A DNA stretch of 64,000 bases from Bradyrhizobium sp. AS23.2 (GTDB lineage Bacteria; Pseudomonadota; Alphaproteobacteria; Rhizobiales; Xanthobacteraceae). Position numbers and translations under genes: made by a program. Every line of letters begins with the position of its first letter. Position 1 is the stretch's first letter. Below the pieces are notes generated by a model that saw nothing but the letters and a program-made list of their open reading frames with translations, did not search any database and was not told the DNA's origin. This document shows positions 17,927 through 27,255 of the stretch, one piece after another. Where the stretch lies: assembly GCF_001908185.1 (NCBI RefSeq), contig NZ_LGHM01000013.1, positions 41,050 through 105,049 of the forward strand, read 5' to 3'.

Positions 17927-19012
17927 CTAAGCCGCCGCGCCTTGCGCGGCGAGCTGCGCGGCCTGGTGCTCGGTGGTCAGCGCGTCGATCAATTCGCCCA
18001 GCGCTTCGCCCGCGATGACCTGCGGCAGCTTGTAGAGCGTCAGATTGATGCGGTGATCGGTGACGCGCCCTTGCGGGAAGTTGTAGGTGCGGATGCGCTC
18101 GCTGCGGTCGCCGGAGCCGACCTTCTCCTTGCGCTCAGCCGAGCGTGCGGCGTCGACGCGCTGCCGCTCGGCGTCGTAGATGCGCGAGCGCAGGATGTTC
18201 ATGGCGGAGGCGCGGTTCTTATGCTGCGAGCGGCTGTCCTGCATCATCACGACGATGCCGGTCGGGATGTGGGTGATGCGGATCGCCGATTCCGTCTTGT
18301 TGACGTGCTGGCCGCCGGCGCCCTGCGCGCGCATGGTCTCGATGCGCAGGTCGTCGTTCTTGATGTCGACGTCGACATCCTCGACCTCGGGCAGCACGGC
18401 CACCGTCGCGGCCGAGGTGTGGATGCGTCCCTGCGTTTCCGTGTCGGGCACGCGCTGCACACGGTGCACGCCGGACTCGAACTTCAGCTTGGAGAATGCG
18501 CCGCGGCCCTGCACCTCCGCGATGATTTCCTTGTAGCCGCCGACGGTGCCTTCGCTCGCGGAGATCACCTCGACCTTCCAGCCCTGCAAGCTCGCGAAGC
18601 GCTCGTACATCCGGAACAGGTCGCCGGCGAACAATGACGCCTCGTCGCCGCCGGTGCCGGCGCGGATTTCCAGCACCACGTTGCGGTCGTCCATCGCATC
18701 CTTGGGCAGCAGCGCGACGCGAATCTTCTGGACCAGATCCTCGATCCTGGGCGTCAGCTCCTCGCGTTCGGCTTCCGCCATGCTGCGCATCTCGGCATCC
18801 GTTGCGGGATCGGCGATCAGCGCCTCGGTGTCGGCGAGTTCTTTGACGGCAGAGCGATAAGCCTTCACTGCCTCGATCAGCGGCGTGATCTCGGCGAGCT
18901 CGCGGGTGATCTGGACGTAGCGCTCAGAGGCGAGCTGGCCGAGCGATTCTGCCTCCAGAGAGGCGTGATGCGCGAGCAGGACGTCCAGTTTGGCTTCGGG
19001 GAGTGACAACAT
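17927..19012 (-). CDS. prfA: peptide chain release factor 1
   Basis: A 361-residue class I release factor that reads UAA and UAG. The peptidyl hydrolysis motif GGQ is in [18 protein letters not shown] near residue 235. [24 protein letters not shown] core blocks and [21 protein letters not shown] are complete, and the C-terminus has [33 protein letters not shown]. The decoding loop region is of the RF1 rather than RF2 type, and there is no RF2-style frameshift. It lies downstream of ptsP on the same strand with a 59-bp gap. Confidence 0.96.
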   Translation of the reverse strand: MLSLPEAKLDVLLAHHASLEAESLGQLASERYVQITRELAEITPLIEAVKAYRSAVKELADTEALIADPATDAEMRSMAEAEREELTPRIEDLVQKIRVALLPKDAMDDRNVVLEIRAGTGGDEASLFAGDLFRMYERFASLQGWKVEVISASEGTVGGYKEIIAEVQGRGAFSKLKFESGVHRVQRVPDTETQGRIHTSAATVAVLPEVEDVDVDIKNDDLRIETMRAQGAGGQHVNKTESAIRITHIPTGIVVMMQDSRSQHKNRASAMNILRSRIYDAERQRVDAARSAERKEKVGSGDRSERIRTYNFPQGRVTDHRINLTLYKLPQVIAGEALGELIDALTTEHQAAQLAAQGAAA

Positions 19013-19071
19013 AGGTTCAGTCTCAAATGGGCGGAAGGAGGCGAGGCGGCGGGAAGCGGGCGACAGGCCCG

Positions 19072-21339
19072 CTACAAAGCCAGGCCTTCGGCCTCGGCAA
19101 ATTCCGTCAGCTTCTGCCGGATCGAGACGCTGCCGGCGGGCGCGTCCAGCAACGGGCCGAGCATCGCTTCGGCCTTCTTCGCATCGAGATCGATCACCAT
19201 CGCCTTGACCGGGCCGAGCGCGGTCGCCGAGAGCGACAGCGAGCGATAGCCCATCGCGATCAGGGCGAGCGCTCCGATCGGCTTGGAGGCCATCTCGCCG
19301 CAGAGCGAGAGCGATTTCTTCGCCGCGTTGGACTTGCGCGCGATCTCGCGCAGCACGCGCAGAATCGGCGCCGACATGGTGTCGAAGCGCTCGGAGACCT
19401 TGGCATTGCCGCGGTCAACCGCGAACAGGAACTGGAACAGGTCATTGGAGCCGACCGAGATGAAGTCGACCTTCTTCAGGAGCTCGTCGAGCTGATAGAG
19501 CAGCGCCGGCACCTCGACCATGGTGCCGATGTCGATCCGCTCCGGCAGCGTGTGCCCGTGCTGGCGCAGATAGGTGAGCTCGCGCTCGACCAGCGCCTTT
19601 GCGGCGTCGAATTCGGCGACCTCGGAGATCATCGGGAACATGATGCGCAGCGCGCGGCCGCCGCCGGCGCGCAGCAGCGCGCGGATCTGGCCGCGCAAAA
19701 GGCCGGGACGGTCGAGCCCGAGCCGGATCGCGCGCCAGCCGAGCGCGGGATTCTCCTCGATCACCGCTTCCATGTAGGGCAGCGCCTTGTCGCCGCCGAT
19801 GTCGAGGGTGCGGAAGGTGACGGGCTTGGAGCCCGCGGCATCGAGCACGGTCCGATAGAGCGCGAGCTGGTCGCTGGTGCGCGGCAGGCTCTGGCCGACC
19901 ATGAACTGCAGCTCGGTGCGGAACAGACCGATACCGGCGCTGCCGGTGTCCTCGATGTGCGGCAGGTCGATCGCAAGACCCGCGTTGATCATCAGCTCGA
20001 CCTTCTGGCCGTCCTTGGTGACGCAGGGCCGGTCGCGCAGCGCCAGGTACTGTGCCTGGCGGCGGGCGCGGAAGCGCACGCGCTCGGCAAAGGCCGCCTC
20101 AATCTCCTGCGACGGGCGCACATAGATCGAGCCCGACGTGCCGTCGACGATGATGGCATCGCCGGGGTCCGCAATGCCCGGTGCGTTCGGTACCTCGCCG
20201 ACCGCGGGAATGCCGAGCGCCCGTGCCACGATCGAGACATGGGAATTGGCGGTGCCTTCCTCCAGCACGATGCCGCGCAGACGCTTGCGGTCGTAGTCGA
20301 GCAGCGCCGCCGGACCCATCGCGCGCGCGATGACAATCGCATTGTCGGGCAGTTGCTCGCGCGAGGGGGCGTGGTCCTGGCCGACCAGCTGCCGCATCAG
20401 GCGGTAGCCGAGATCCTCGAGATCGTGCAGCCGGTCGCGCAAATAGGGATCGGTCGAGCGCAACATGCGCGCGCGGGTGTCGGACTGCACGCGCTCGACG
20501 GCGGCTTCCGCGGTGAGGCCGGTGGCGACCGCCTCATGCAGCTTGTGCGACCAGCCCTGGTCGTTGGCGAACATGCGGTAGGCTTCCAGCACATCGCGAT
20601 GCTCGCCGCCTTCAGCGACGTCGCCGCGTTCCAGCATGCGGTCGAGATCGGCGCGCAACTTGGCGAGCGCGGTGTCGAGCCGCTTGATTTCCTTCGGAAG
20701 GTCCTCGGCGATGTAGTCCTTGATGACGACGCGCGGCTCATGCAGCACGACATGGCCGAGCGCGATGCCTTCCGACAGGATCGCACCGACCTTCTGCGCG
20801 GAATGGCGCGCGGCAGGCTCCAGGCCCGGCTGTGCCAGCGCGGACAGTTCGCCGGATGCGATCAGCTCTGCCAGCACCATCGCGGTGGTCTGCAGCGCCT
20901 CGAGCTCCTCCTCGACATAGTTGCGCTTGGCGCGGTTCTGCACCACCAGCACGCCAAGCGTGTTGCCGGCGCGCAGGATCGGCACGCCGAGGAAGGAGTG
21001 ATAGATCTCTTCGCCGGTTTCCGGGCGGAACGAGAAGGCCGGGTGGTTCTGGGCATCGCTCAAATTGAGCGGGGTCGCCTCACTGGCGACGAGGCCGACC
21101 AGGCCCTCATGGGCGCTCAGCACGGTGTGGTGCACCGCCTCGCGGTTGAGACCTTCGGTGGCGTAGAGCTCGAGCGTGTTGTCGATGCGCAGCACATAGA
21201 CCGAGCACACCTCGGCCACCATGTTGGCGGCGATCAGCACCACGATCTTGTCCAGCCGCTCCTGGGCCGAGACCTGCTCCGCCATGGTTTCGCGGAGCCG
21301 TCTCAACAAGACTCGGGGACCTCCCGACGCGCTCCGCAT
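19072..21339 (-). CDS. ptsP: phosphoenolpyruvate-protein phosphotransferase PtsP (EI-Ntr)
   Basis: A 755-residue enzyme I of the nitrogen PTS, which takes phosphate from PEP and passes it to NPr. An N-terminal GAF domain (about residues 20-160, [20 protein letters not shown]) senses nitrogen status, classically glutamine. The phosphorylated His is in [15 protein letters not shown], and the TIM-barrel PEP-binding domain shows [37 protein letters not shown] and catalytic Cys in [12 protein letters not shown]. The start at 21339 gives [17 protein letters not shown]. Between it and the upstream lysC gene lies a hairpin-rich spacer. Confidence 0.95.
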   Translation of the reverse strand: MRSASGGPRVLLRRLRETMAEQVSAQERLDKIVVLIAANMVAEVCSVYVLRIDNTLELYATEGLNREAVHHTVLSAHEGLVGLVASEATPLNLSDAQNHPAFSFRPETGEEIYHSFLGVPILRAGNTLGVLVVQNRAKRNYVEEELEALQTTAMVLAELIASGELSALAQPGLEPAARHSAQKVGAILSEGIALGHVVLHEPRVVIKDYIAEDLPKEIKRLDTALAKLRADLDRMLERGDVAEGGEHRDVLEAYRMFANDQGWSHKLHEAVATGLTAEAAVERVQSDTRARMLRSTDPYLRDRLHDLEDLGYRLMRQLVGQDHAPSREQLPDNAIVIARAMGPAALLDYDRKRLRGIVLEEGTANSHVSIVARALGIPAVGEVPNAPGIADPGDAIIVDGTSGSIYVRPSQEIEAAFAERVRFRARRQAQYLALRDRPCVTKDGQKVELMINAGLAIDLPHIEDTGSAGIGLFRTELQFMVGQSLPRTSDQLALYRTVLDAAGSKPVTFRTLDIGGDKALPYMEAVIEENPALGWRAIRLGLDRPGLLRGQIRALLRAGGGRALRIMFPMISEVAEFDAAKALVERELTYLRQHGHTLPERIDIGTMVEVPALLYQLDELLKKVDFISVGSNDLFQFLFAVDRGNAKVSERFDTMSAPILRVLREIARKSNAAKKSLSLCGEMASKPIGALALIAMGYRSLSLSATALGPVKAMVIDLDAKKAEAMLGPLLDAPAGSVSIRQKLTEFAEAEGLAL

Positions 21340-21434
21340 GTGCCGTCAATCTCCTCCGTCTGCCTGGCCCGGCGGTATCGGCCGGCGGCTGGCCCAAAAC
21401 TCCAGAAAAACAAACAATTTGTTTGTCCGGCGCA

Positions 21435-21473
21435 GGCGCAAGTCCAAATCTGTCTCGATTTGGCGCTTGCGCC
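21435..21473. repeat. large hairpin in the lysC-ptsP spacer
   Basis: GGCGCAAG plus CCAAATC (21435-21450) pairs with GATTTGG plus CTTGCGCC (21457-21473) around TGTCTC. A smaller ACAAACA-ATT-TGTTTGT hairpin lies just before it, near 21409-21425. May be an attenuator or dispersed repeat. Confidence 0.7.
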
Positions 21474-21546
21474 GAATCAGCGCCGCCTGAACTGGGACAC
21501 AGTCTGCGGCAGCCCACCCTCTTCGCCGTATAGCGAATTGAGGCTT

Positions 21547-21600
21547 GTTTTGCCAAGCAAAACGCCTGCCAAACGCGAAGGTGTGTACACCTTCGCGTTT
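21547..21600. repeat. two further hairpins in the lysC-ptsP spacer
   Basis: GTTTTGC (21547-21553) pairs with GCAAAAC (21557-21563) around CAA. The second is a 14-bp perfect stem, AAACGCGAAGGTGT (21571-21584) with ACACCTTCGCGTTT (21587-21600), with a two-base centre. Together with the hairpin at 21435 they occupy most of the spacer. Confidence 0.75.
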
Positions 21601-21626
21601 GCTGCGACCGCTAAGAGAAAATTCGT

Positions 21627-22883
21627 CTAAACCTGATCGAGACCGTAGAGCGTGTGCAGGGTGCGCACCGCGAGCTCGGTATAGGCCGTGTCGATCAAGA
21701 CCGAGAATTTGATCTCGGAGGTTGTAATGGCCCGGATGTTGATATTCCGTCCGGCGAGAGCCGAAAACGCCTGGGCGGCGACGCCGGCATGGCTCCGCAT
21801 GCCGCTGCCGATCACCGAGATCTTGGCGACGTCGGTGGCGGTGTCGAGCCGTGCATAGCCGATCTTGGCCTTGGCGGCGGTGATCGTCTCCTTGGCGCGG
21901 GTGTAGTCCGCGGCCGGCACCGTGAAGGTGAGGTCGGTGGTCTTGCCGTCCTCGGAGACGTTCTGCACGATCATGTCGACGTTGATGTTGGCATCCGCCA
22001 GCGGGCCGAAGATCGATGCCGCAACGCCGGGCTTGTCCTCGATCTGGCGCACCGAGATCTGGGCCTCGTCCTTCGAAAAGGCGATGCCGGTGACGACGTG
22101 GCTTTCCATGATCTCCTCCTCGCTGCAGATCAGCGTGCCGGGCGGCTGGTTGGCATGCGGGTCGATATCCTCGGGCTTGTCGAAGCTGGAGCGGACGAAG
22201 ATCGGCATGTTGTGGACCATGCCGAGTTCCACCGAGCGGACCTGGAGCACTTTTGCGCCCTGGGAAGCCAGTTCCAGCATGTCTTCGAACGCGATCTTGT
22301 GGAGCCTCTTGGCCTTCGGCACGATTCGCGGGTCGGTGGTGTAGACGCCGTCGACGTCGGTGTAGATGTCGCAGCGATCGGCCTTGACGGCAGCGGCGAT
22401 CGCGACGGCCGAGGTGTCCGAGCCGCCGCGGCCGAGCGTGGTGATGCGGTTCGTCTCGGGATTGATGCCCTGGAAGCCGGCGATGACCGCGACCTCCTTG
22501 CGCTCCTGGAAGCGCTTGATGATCTCGCTGCCGTCGATGTCCTCGATCCGGGCCGAGGCGTGGGCGTCGCTGGTCTTGATCGGGATCTGCCAGCCCTGCC
22601 ACGAGCGGGCCTGGATGCCCATGCCCTGAAGCACGATGGCCAGCAGGCCCGAGGTCACCTGTTCGCCGGAGGCGACGACGGCGTCGTATTCGCGCGCGTC
22701 GTGCATCGGCGAGGCCTCGGTGCACCAGGCCACCAGCTCGTTGGTTTTGCCGGACATCGCAGAGACGACCACGGCCACTTCATGGCCGGCGTCGACCTCA
22801 CGCTTCACATGGCGTGCAACGTTGCGGATACGTTCGATGTTGGCGACGGACGTGCCGCCGAATTTCATCACGAGGCGGCTCAT
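21627..22883 (-). CDS. lysC: aspartate kinase
   Basis: A 418-residue amino acid kinase that phosphorylates aspartate, the entry to lysine, threonine and methionine synthesis. The N-terminus MSRLVMKFGGTSVANIERI gives the catalytic Lys and glycine loop. FQGINPETNRITTLGRGGSDTSAVAIA and KADRCDIYTDVDGVYTTDPRIVP are kinase signatures. Two C-terminal ACT domains (from about 265 and 345) contain ITGVAFSKDEAQ-like TGIAFSKDEAQISVRQIEDKPG, the allosteric site for end-product feedback. It starts at ATG 22883, divergent from the PH-domain gene. Confidence 0.95.
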   Translation of the reverse strand: MSRLVMKFGGTSVANIERIRNVARHVKREVDAGHEVAVVVSAMSGKTNELVAWCTEASPMHDAREYDAVVASGEQVTSGLLAIVLQGMGIQARSWQGWQIPIKTSDAHASARIEDIDGSEIIKRFQERKEVAVIAGFQGINPETNRITTLGRGGSDTSAVAIAAAVKADRCDIYTDVDGVYTTDPRIVPKAKRLHKIAFEDMLELASQGAKVLQVRSVELGMVHNMPIFVRSSFDKPEDIDPHANQPPGTLICSEEEIMESHVVTGIAFSKDEAQISVRQIEDKPGVAASIFGPLADANINVDMIVQNVSEDGKTTDLTFTVPAADYTRAKETITAAKAKIGYARLDTATDVAKISVIGSGMRSHAGVAAQAFSALAGRNINIRAITTSEIKFSVLIDTAYTELAVRTLHTLYGLDQV

Positions 22884-23033
22884 GACGACGCGTGCATTCC
22901 CTCATAAGGATAAGTATGGTGACCCGCGCGAGGCGATGCTGCGGATATCCGACCGCGCGTATACAGAGGGGCGGGGCCGGGGGCAAGCGGGTTCCTGCGG
23001 GGGCCCATTCCGGGCAATGGGTTAATCGAGGTT

Positions 23034-23501
23034 ATGGCGCGCTATATTGACGAGATCCTGCAGCCCGGCGAGCGGGTGCTGTATTCGACCAATGCGCACT
23101 GGATCTTCCATTTTCCGGCCATCGTGGCCTGGATCGCGGCCCTGGTCCTGTTCGTGGCCTCCCGCCGGATCGATGTCTACAGCATCATGATCCTGTGCCT
23201 GTACGGCTCCGGCCTGGTGGCGCTGGTCGCCCTGTACTGGACCGTCAAGGGCTGGTTCCATCGCTGGACCACCGAGACCGACGTCACCAACCTCAGGGTT
23301 GTACACAAGACCGGGTTCATCAAGCGCCGCACCTTCGAGATGGCGCTGGACAAGGTCGAGAGCGTCGATGTCGACCAGTCGATTCCTGGACGTATTCTCA
23401 ACTACGGCGACGTGACGATTCGCGGCGTCGGCGAGGGGATCGAGACGATCAGGACCATCGCCTCGCCGCTCGCCTTCCGTAGTTCGATCACCACGCGGTA
23501 G
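23034..23501 (+). CDS. PH domain-containing membrane protein
   Basis: A 155-residue inner-membrane protein. Two hydrophobic segments at about residues 28-45 and 52-70 precede a bacterial PH-like (bPH_2) domain: WTTETDVTNLRVVHKTGFIKRRTFEMALDKVESVDVDQSI and LNYGDVTIRGVGEGIETI. The domain probably faces the cytoplasm; its ligand is unknown. Start ATG 23034 overlaps the 150-bp spacer shared with lysC. The next gene, ubiG, begins 14 bp downstream, so the pair are probably cotranscribed. Confidence 0.88.
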   Translation: MARYIDEILQPGERVLYSTNAHWIFHFPAIVAWIAALVLFVASRRIDVYSIMILCLYGSGLVALVALYWTVKGWFHRWTTETDVTNLRVVHKTGFIKRRTFEMALDKVESVDVDQSIPGRILNYGDVTIRGVGEGIETIRTIASPLAFRSSITTR

Positions 23502-23515
23502 GGCCGCGCCACTTC

Positions 23516-24289
23516 ATGAGCATGCAGCAAGATACTTCCGCAACCGCAAGCACCCCGCCGGGCTCGACCGTAGACGCCGCCGAGATCGCGAAATTCTCCA
23601 AGCTCTCGGCAGAGTGGTGGGACCCCAAGGGCAAGATGGCCCCGCTGCACCGGATCAACCCGCTGCGGCTCGGCTACATCCGCGACGCCGCCTGCCGCAA
23701 GTTCGAGCGCAACGTGCGCAGCCTCAACTGCCTCGGCGGCCTGCGCGTGCTCGACATCGGCTGCGGTGCCGGCCTGTTATGCGAGCCGCTGTCGCGGCTG
23801 GGGGCGCAGGTCATCGGCGTCGATCCGTCGGCGAGCAACATCGCAGCGGCGAAGCTGCATGCCGACAAGGGCCATCTTGCGATCGACTATCGCTGCACCA
23901 CGGTGGAGGAGATCGATCCGCGCGAGCGTTTCGATATCGTGCTGGCGATGGAGGTGGTCGAGCACGTCGCAGACGTCGGCATTTTCCTGAAGCGCTGCGC
24001 GTCGATGCTGAAGCCGAACGGGCTGATGGTGGTCTCGACGCTGAACCGGAACTGGAAGAGCTTTGCGCTCGCCATCGTCGGTGCCGAATACGTCCTGCGC
24101 TGGCTGCCGCGTGGCACCCACGAATGGAACAAGTTCGTCACCCCCGACGAGCTGACAAAATATCTGCTCGACAACCGCCTCGTCATCACCGAGCAGACCG
24201 GCGTCGTTTACAGCCCCTTCGCCGACAAATGGACTCTCTCCTCCGACATGGACGTGAACTACATGGTCGTGGCGGAAGGCATGGTGTGA
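23516..24289 (+). CDS. ubiG: ubiquinone biosynthesis O-methyltransferase
   Basis: A 257-residue SAM methyltransferase acting at two O-methylation steps of ubiquinone synthesis. AEWWDPKGKMAPLHRINPLRLGYI (about residues 32-55) is the UbiG signature. Motif I is VLDIGCGAGLLCEP (78-91). Later MEVVEHVADVGIFLKRCASMLKPNG and WLPRGTHEWNKFVTPDEL complete the pattern. The start could be ATG 23516 or ATG 23522 (two codons later). It follows the PH-domain gene by 14 bp. Confidence 0.95.
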   Translation: MSMQQDTSATASTPPGSTVDAAEIAKFSKLSAEWWDPKGKMAPLHRINPLRLGYIRDAACRKFERNVRSLNCLGGLRVLDIGCGAGLLCEPLSRLGAQVIGVDPSASNIAAAKLHADKGHLAIDYRCTTVEEIDPRERFDIVLAMEVVEHVADVGIFLKRCASMLKPNGLMVVSTLNRNWKSFALAIVGAEYVLRWLPRGTHEWNKFVTPDELTKYLLDNRLVITEQTGVVYSPFADKWTLSSDMDVNYMVVAEGMV

Positions 24290-24317
24290 GGGGGGTGAGC
24301 TGTTCCTTCACAGACGG

Positions 24318-24448
24318 TGTCGTCCCTGCGAACGCAGGGACCCATAGCGCGGAATCTATCGGTAGTGCATGGTCGTGGACGTGCGGGTTGGCAGCCTCCG
24401 CATAACTGCTCCCTGGGGTTATGGGTCCCTGCGTTCGCAGGGACGACA
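24318..24448. repeat. dispersed inverted-repeat element, GTCGTCCC type
   Basis: TGTCGTCCCTGCG at 24318 is mirrored by CGCAGGGACGACA ending at 24448, and each half contains a second inner palindrome of TCCCTGCGTTCGCAGGGA type. The element fills the gap between ubiG and the next transporter gene. Confidence 0.75.
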
Positions 24449-24556
24449 GGGAGTTTGTGGCGCGGGCATCGCTCCCATGACATCCGCGAGGTTGACCGCG
24501 TGGGCGGCAACTTGCAGGTTGGCCGCAATCTCTCCTGCTCTGGCACTCCCCACCCC

Positions 24557-25456
24557 ATGCTCACCGTCACCAGCCTCTGGATTCCCTTCACGGTCATTGC
24601 TGCGCTCGGGCAGGTCGCGCGCAACGCGATGCAGCGATCGCTGACGAAGCCGCTGGGGACCTGGGGCGCGACCAATATCCGCTTCCTGTTCGGCTTCCCG
24701 TTCTCGCTGCTATTCCTGGGTGTGGTGCTGGTCGTCTCCGGCGATCACCTCAGTATGCCGCCGACGATGTTCTGGCCGTGGCTGCTGTTAGGGGCGCTCA
24801 GCCAGATCGTCGCGACCGGCCTGATGCTGCTTGCGATGAACGACCGCTCCTTCGTGGTGACGACGGCATACCTGAAGACCGAGGCGATCCAGACCGCGAT
24901 CTTCGGCTTCGTCTTTCTCGGCGATCACCTCACCTGGCTCAAGGTGCTGGCAATCGTAATCGCGACCGTCGGCGTCGTCATCACCGCGCTCCGGCCCGGC
25001 GGCGAAAAGAGTTTTGCCGAGCTGAAGCCGACCATCACGGGGCTCGTCGCCGCGGCGGCATTCGCGCTCTCAGCGGTCGGCTTCCGCGGCGCCATCATCA
25101 CGGTGCCGAACGTGTCCTTCGTGACGGCCTCGTCCTTGACGCTGGTGCTCGGCCTGTTCGTGCAGACGCTGGTGCTGACGATCTATCTGGTGTGGCGTGC
25201 GCCGAAGATCCTGCAGGCGATCCTGGGCCTGTGGAAGCCGTCGGTGCTTGCCGGCTTCATTGGCGCCTTCGCGTCGCAGTTCTGGTTCCTCGCCTTCGCG
25301 CTGACGGCCGCCGCCAATGTCCGCACGCTCGCCTTGATCGAGGTGCTGTTCGCGCAAGGAGTGGCCTATTACTCGCTCAAGCAGCCGATCGCGCCGCGCG
25401 AGATCTTCGGCATCGCGCTGATCGTGGTCGGCGTGGCCCTGCTGGTGGGGGTCTAG
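24557..25456 (+). CDS. EamA-like DMT-family transporter
   Basis: A 299-residue inner-membrane protein with about ten hydrophobic segments in two halves. It starts MLTVTSLWIPFTVIAALGQVARNAMQR. The pattern TAYLKTEAIQTAIFGFVFLGDHLTWLKVLAI in the first half and ALTAAANVRTLALIEVLFAQGVAYYSLKQPIAPREIFGIALIVVGV in the second is typical of the DMT superfamily with a transported-substrate path near the Glu residues. It is only distantly like the transporter at 4392. Substrate unknown. Confidence 0.85.
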   Translation: MLTVTSLWIPFTVIAALGQVARNAMQRSLTKPLGTWGATNIRFLFGFPFSLLFLGVVLVVSGDHLSMPPTMFWPWLLLGALSQIVATGLMLLAMNDRSFVVTTAYLKTEAIQTAIFGFVFLGDHLTWLKVLAIVIATVGVVITALRPGGEKSFAELKPTITGLVAAAAFALSAVGFRGAIITVPNVSFVTASSLTLVLGLFVQTLVLTIYLVWRAPKILQAILGLWKPSVLAGFIGAFASQFWFLAFALTAAANVRTLALIEVLFAQGVAYYSLKQPIAPREIFGIALIVVGVALLVGV

Positions 25457-25525
25457 CTGGCTGTCATTCCTGGGCGCCTAAGGGCTATGGCGCGCAATTG
25501 CGCGCCTGAGAATCTCGAGATCCCC

Positions 25526-25543
25526 CGATGCGCAATTGCGCAT
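25526..25543. repeat. copy of the 18-bp palindrome GATGCGCAATTGCGCATC
   Basis: A perfect palindrome identical to those at 5342 and 60880. It lies in a partly symmetric element spanning about 25463-25580 between two convergent genes. Confidence 0.8.
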
Positions 25544-25590
25544 CTGAGGTCTGGTCCTTCGGCCCATCCCGAGATGACGCGCTTCGCGCG

Positions 25591-26073
25591 TCAGTTCCGG
25601 TCTTCCGGCAGCGTCGGCAGCGGCGACACCTCGATGCCCTCGTCGATCAGCGACTTCGCCTCTTCGGGCGAGGCCTCGCCGTAGATCGGGCGGTGCTCCT
25701 TGTCGCCGTAATGCATCGCGCGGGCTTCGTTCGCAAAACGCTCGCCGACATTGTCGGCGTTCTTGACGATGTGGTCGCGCAATTCCTTCAGCTTGGCGCG
25801 CAGCTCACGCTCCTGCGCCATCATCAGCGAGGTCGATCCTGACGGCGCAGCCTCGGGCGCGGCGGTCGTGGCCGGCTCCGGCGGCGGTGTTGCGCGTCCG
25901 CGGCCCTTTTTGCCGACGATGCGCGGGGCCATGATCGCCTTGTCGACCTTGGCCGAACCGCAGATCGGGCAGGTCACGAGCTTGCGCTTCACCTGCGAAT
26001 CATAAGCCGACGAGCTCTGGAACCAGCTTTCGAATTCGTGGTCGTGGTCGCAGCGGAGCGCGTAACGGATCAT
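25591..26073 (-). CDS. DUF1178 family protein
   Basis: A 160-residue protein. It begins MIRYALRCDHDHEFESWFQSSSAYD, and has a CPICGS pair after KLVTC near residue 35, giving a likely zinc ribbon with the Cys8 region. The conserved C-terminus GERFANEARAMHYGDKEHRPIYGEASPEEAKSLIDEGI is the DUF1178 signature. Function unknown. Its ATG overlaps the stop of the nitrilase-family gene (26070-26073), so the two are translationally coupled. Confidence 0.88.
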   Translation of the reverse strand: MIRYALRCDHDHEFESWFQSSSAYDSQVKRKLVTCPICGSAKVDKAIMAPRIVGKKGRGRATPPPEPATTAAPEAAPSGSTSLMMAQERELRAKLKELRDHIVKNADNVGERFANEARAMHYGDKEHRPIYGEASPEEAKSLIDEGIEVSPLPTLPEDRN

Positions 26074-26948
26074 GCCGATCCCCGTACGAGTTGCAGATGG
26101 TCCGGCCCCGCCTTGGGGTCGGCGACGCCGAAGCGGCGGCCGTGCTGGAGCGAGGGGATTGCCCGCCGCGCCGTCTCGACCTTGGCCGGATCGATCTTGG
26201 CCATGATGATGCCGGGCTCGACATCGCCCTCGGCGAGGATCTCGCCCCAGGGATCGATGACCAGCGAATGGCCGTAGGTCTCGCGCTTGTTCTCGTGCAG
26301 GCCGGCCTGCGCCGCGGCGAACACGAAGCAACCGGTCTCGATCGCGCGCGCGCGCAGCAGCACGTGCCAATGCGCCTCGCCGGTCTTGCGGGTGAACGCC
26401 GACGGCACCGTGAGGAAGGACGCGCCGCTCTCGGCCAGCGCGCGGTAGAGCGCAGGGAAGCGCACGTCGTAGCAGATCGTCAGGCCGACGCGCCCCCACG
26501 GCAGGTCGGAGATAACAGCCGTCTCGCCCGGCTGGTAATTGGCGGACTCGCGATAGCTCTCGCCGTCCGGCAGCTCGATGTCGAACATGTGGATCTTGTC
26601 GTAGCTCGCGAGCACATCGCCCTCGGGCCCGATCAGGAAGGAGCGGTTGACCGCCTTCTCCGGCGAGAAGCGCAGCGCCAGCGAGCCGACATGGATATGA
26701 ATCCCGAGTTCCGCCGCGAGCGCCCTGTATGCCTTCAGTGACTTGTCGTCCTTTTCGCTCTGCAGATGCTCGAACAGCGCCTTGCGGTTGAGCTGCATCA
26801 TGTTGCTGACTTCGGGCGTCTGCACGTAGTCCGCACCATTTGCCGCAGCCTGCCGGATCAGCCTGGTGGCCTGCTCGAGGCTCGGCTCGGGCATCAGGCC
26901 GGTGCGCATCTGCACCATGGCGGCGGTGAAGGTCCGATTCTCGCTCAT
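26070..26948 (-). CDS. carbon-nitrogen (nitrilase-superfamily) hydrolase
   Basis: A 292-residue amidase-fold enzyme. The Glu-Lys-Cys triad is visible: Glu near residue 46 in YVQTPEVSNMM, Lys in LASYDKIHMFDIELPDGE, and Cys in VGLTICYDVRFPALYRAL. The strong resemblance to Nit1/NitFhit amidases suggests deaminated-glutathione amidase activity, which would fit its position beside a glutaredoxin gene. The activity is inference. It overlaps both neighbours by four bases (ATGA at 26945-26948 and 26070-26073), forming a tight minus-strand operon comF-grx-nit-DUF1178. Confidence 0.9.
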   Translation of the reverse strand: MSENRTFTAAMVQMRTGLMPEPSLEQATRLIRQAAANGADYVQTPEVSNMMQLNRKALFEHLQSEKDDKSLKAYRALAAELGIHIHVGSLALRFSPEKAVNRSFLIGPEGDVLASYDKIHMFDIELPDGESYRESANYQPGETAVISDLPWGRVGLTICYDVRFPALYRALAESGASFLTVPSAFTRKTGEAHWHVLLRARAIETGCFVFAAAQAGLHENKRETYGHSLVIDPWGEILAEGDVEPGIIMAKIDPAKVETARRAIPSLQHGRRFGVADPKAGPDHLQLVRGSA

Positions 26949-27220
26949 GACACGGCCTTCACGCTTCCAAGCATGCCATCGAGCTTGCCTTCGCGGTCGA
27001 GGGAATAGAGGTTGTCGCAGCCGCCGATATGGGTTCCGCCGATCCAGATCTGCGGGAAGGTCGAGCCTTCACCGGCGCGGTCGTACATCTCTTCGCGCCA
27101 GGACGGGTTCTTGGCGATGTCGAACTCCGTGAAGGTCGCCTTCTTGCGGGTCAGGAGCGATTTGGCGGCGGAACAATAGCCACAGCCCGGCCTCGTGTAG
27201 ATCTCGACAGCAGCGGTCAT
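26945..27220 (-). CDS. grxC: glutaredoxin 3
   Basis: A 91-residue thiol-disulfide oxidoreductase. The active site is CGYC at residues 13-16 in YTRPGCGYCSAAKSLL, where the more common form is CPYC. The glutathione-binding TFPQIWIGGTHIGGCDNL follows. I prefer ATG 27220 because AGAGGAC precedes it; ATG 27238 is also in frame. It overlaps the nitrilase-family gene by four bases and lies 35 bp after comF. Confidence 0.92.
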   Translation of the reverse strand: MTAAVEIYTRPGCGYCSAAKSLLTRKKATFTEFDIAKNPSWREEMYDRAGEGSTFPQIWIGGTHIGGCDNLYSLDREGKLDGMLGSVKAVS

Positions 27221-27255
27221 GTCCTCTGGCGCTCTCATGTCATGAATTCATTGAA

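Noticed and set aside
19027..21630. A 867-codon plus-strand frame over ptsP
   Set aside because: It is the antisense shadow of ptsP; the minus-strand frame has all PTS motifs.
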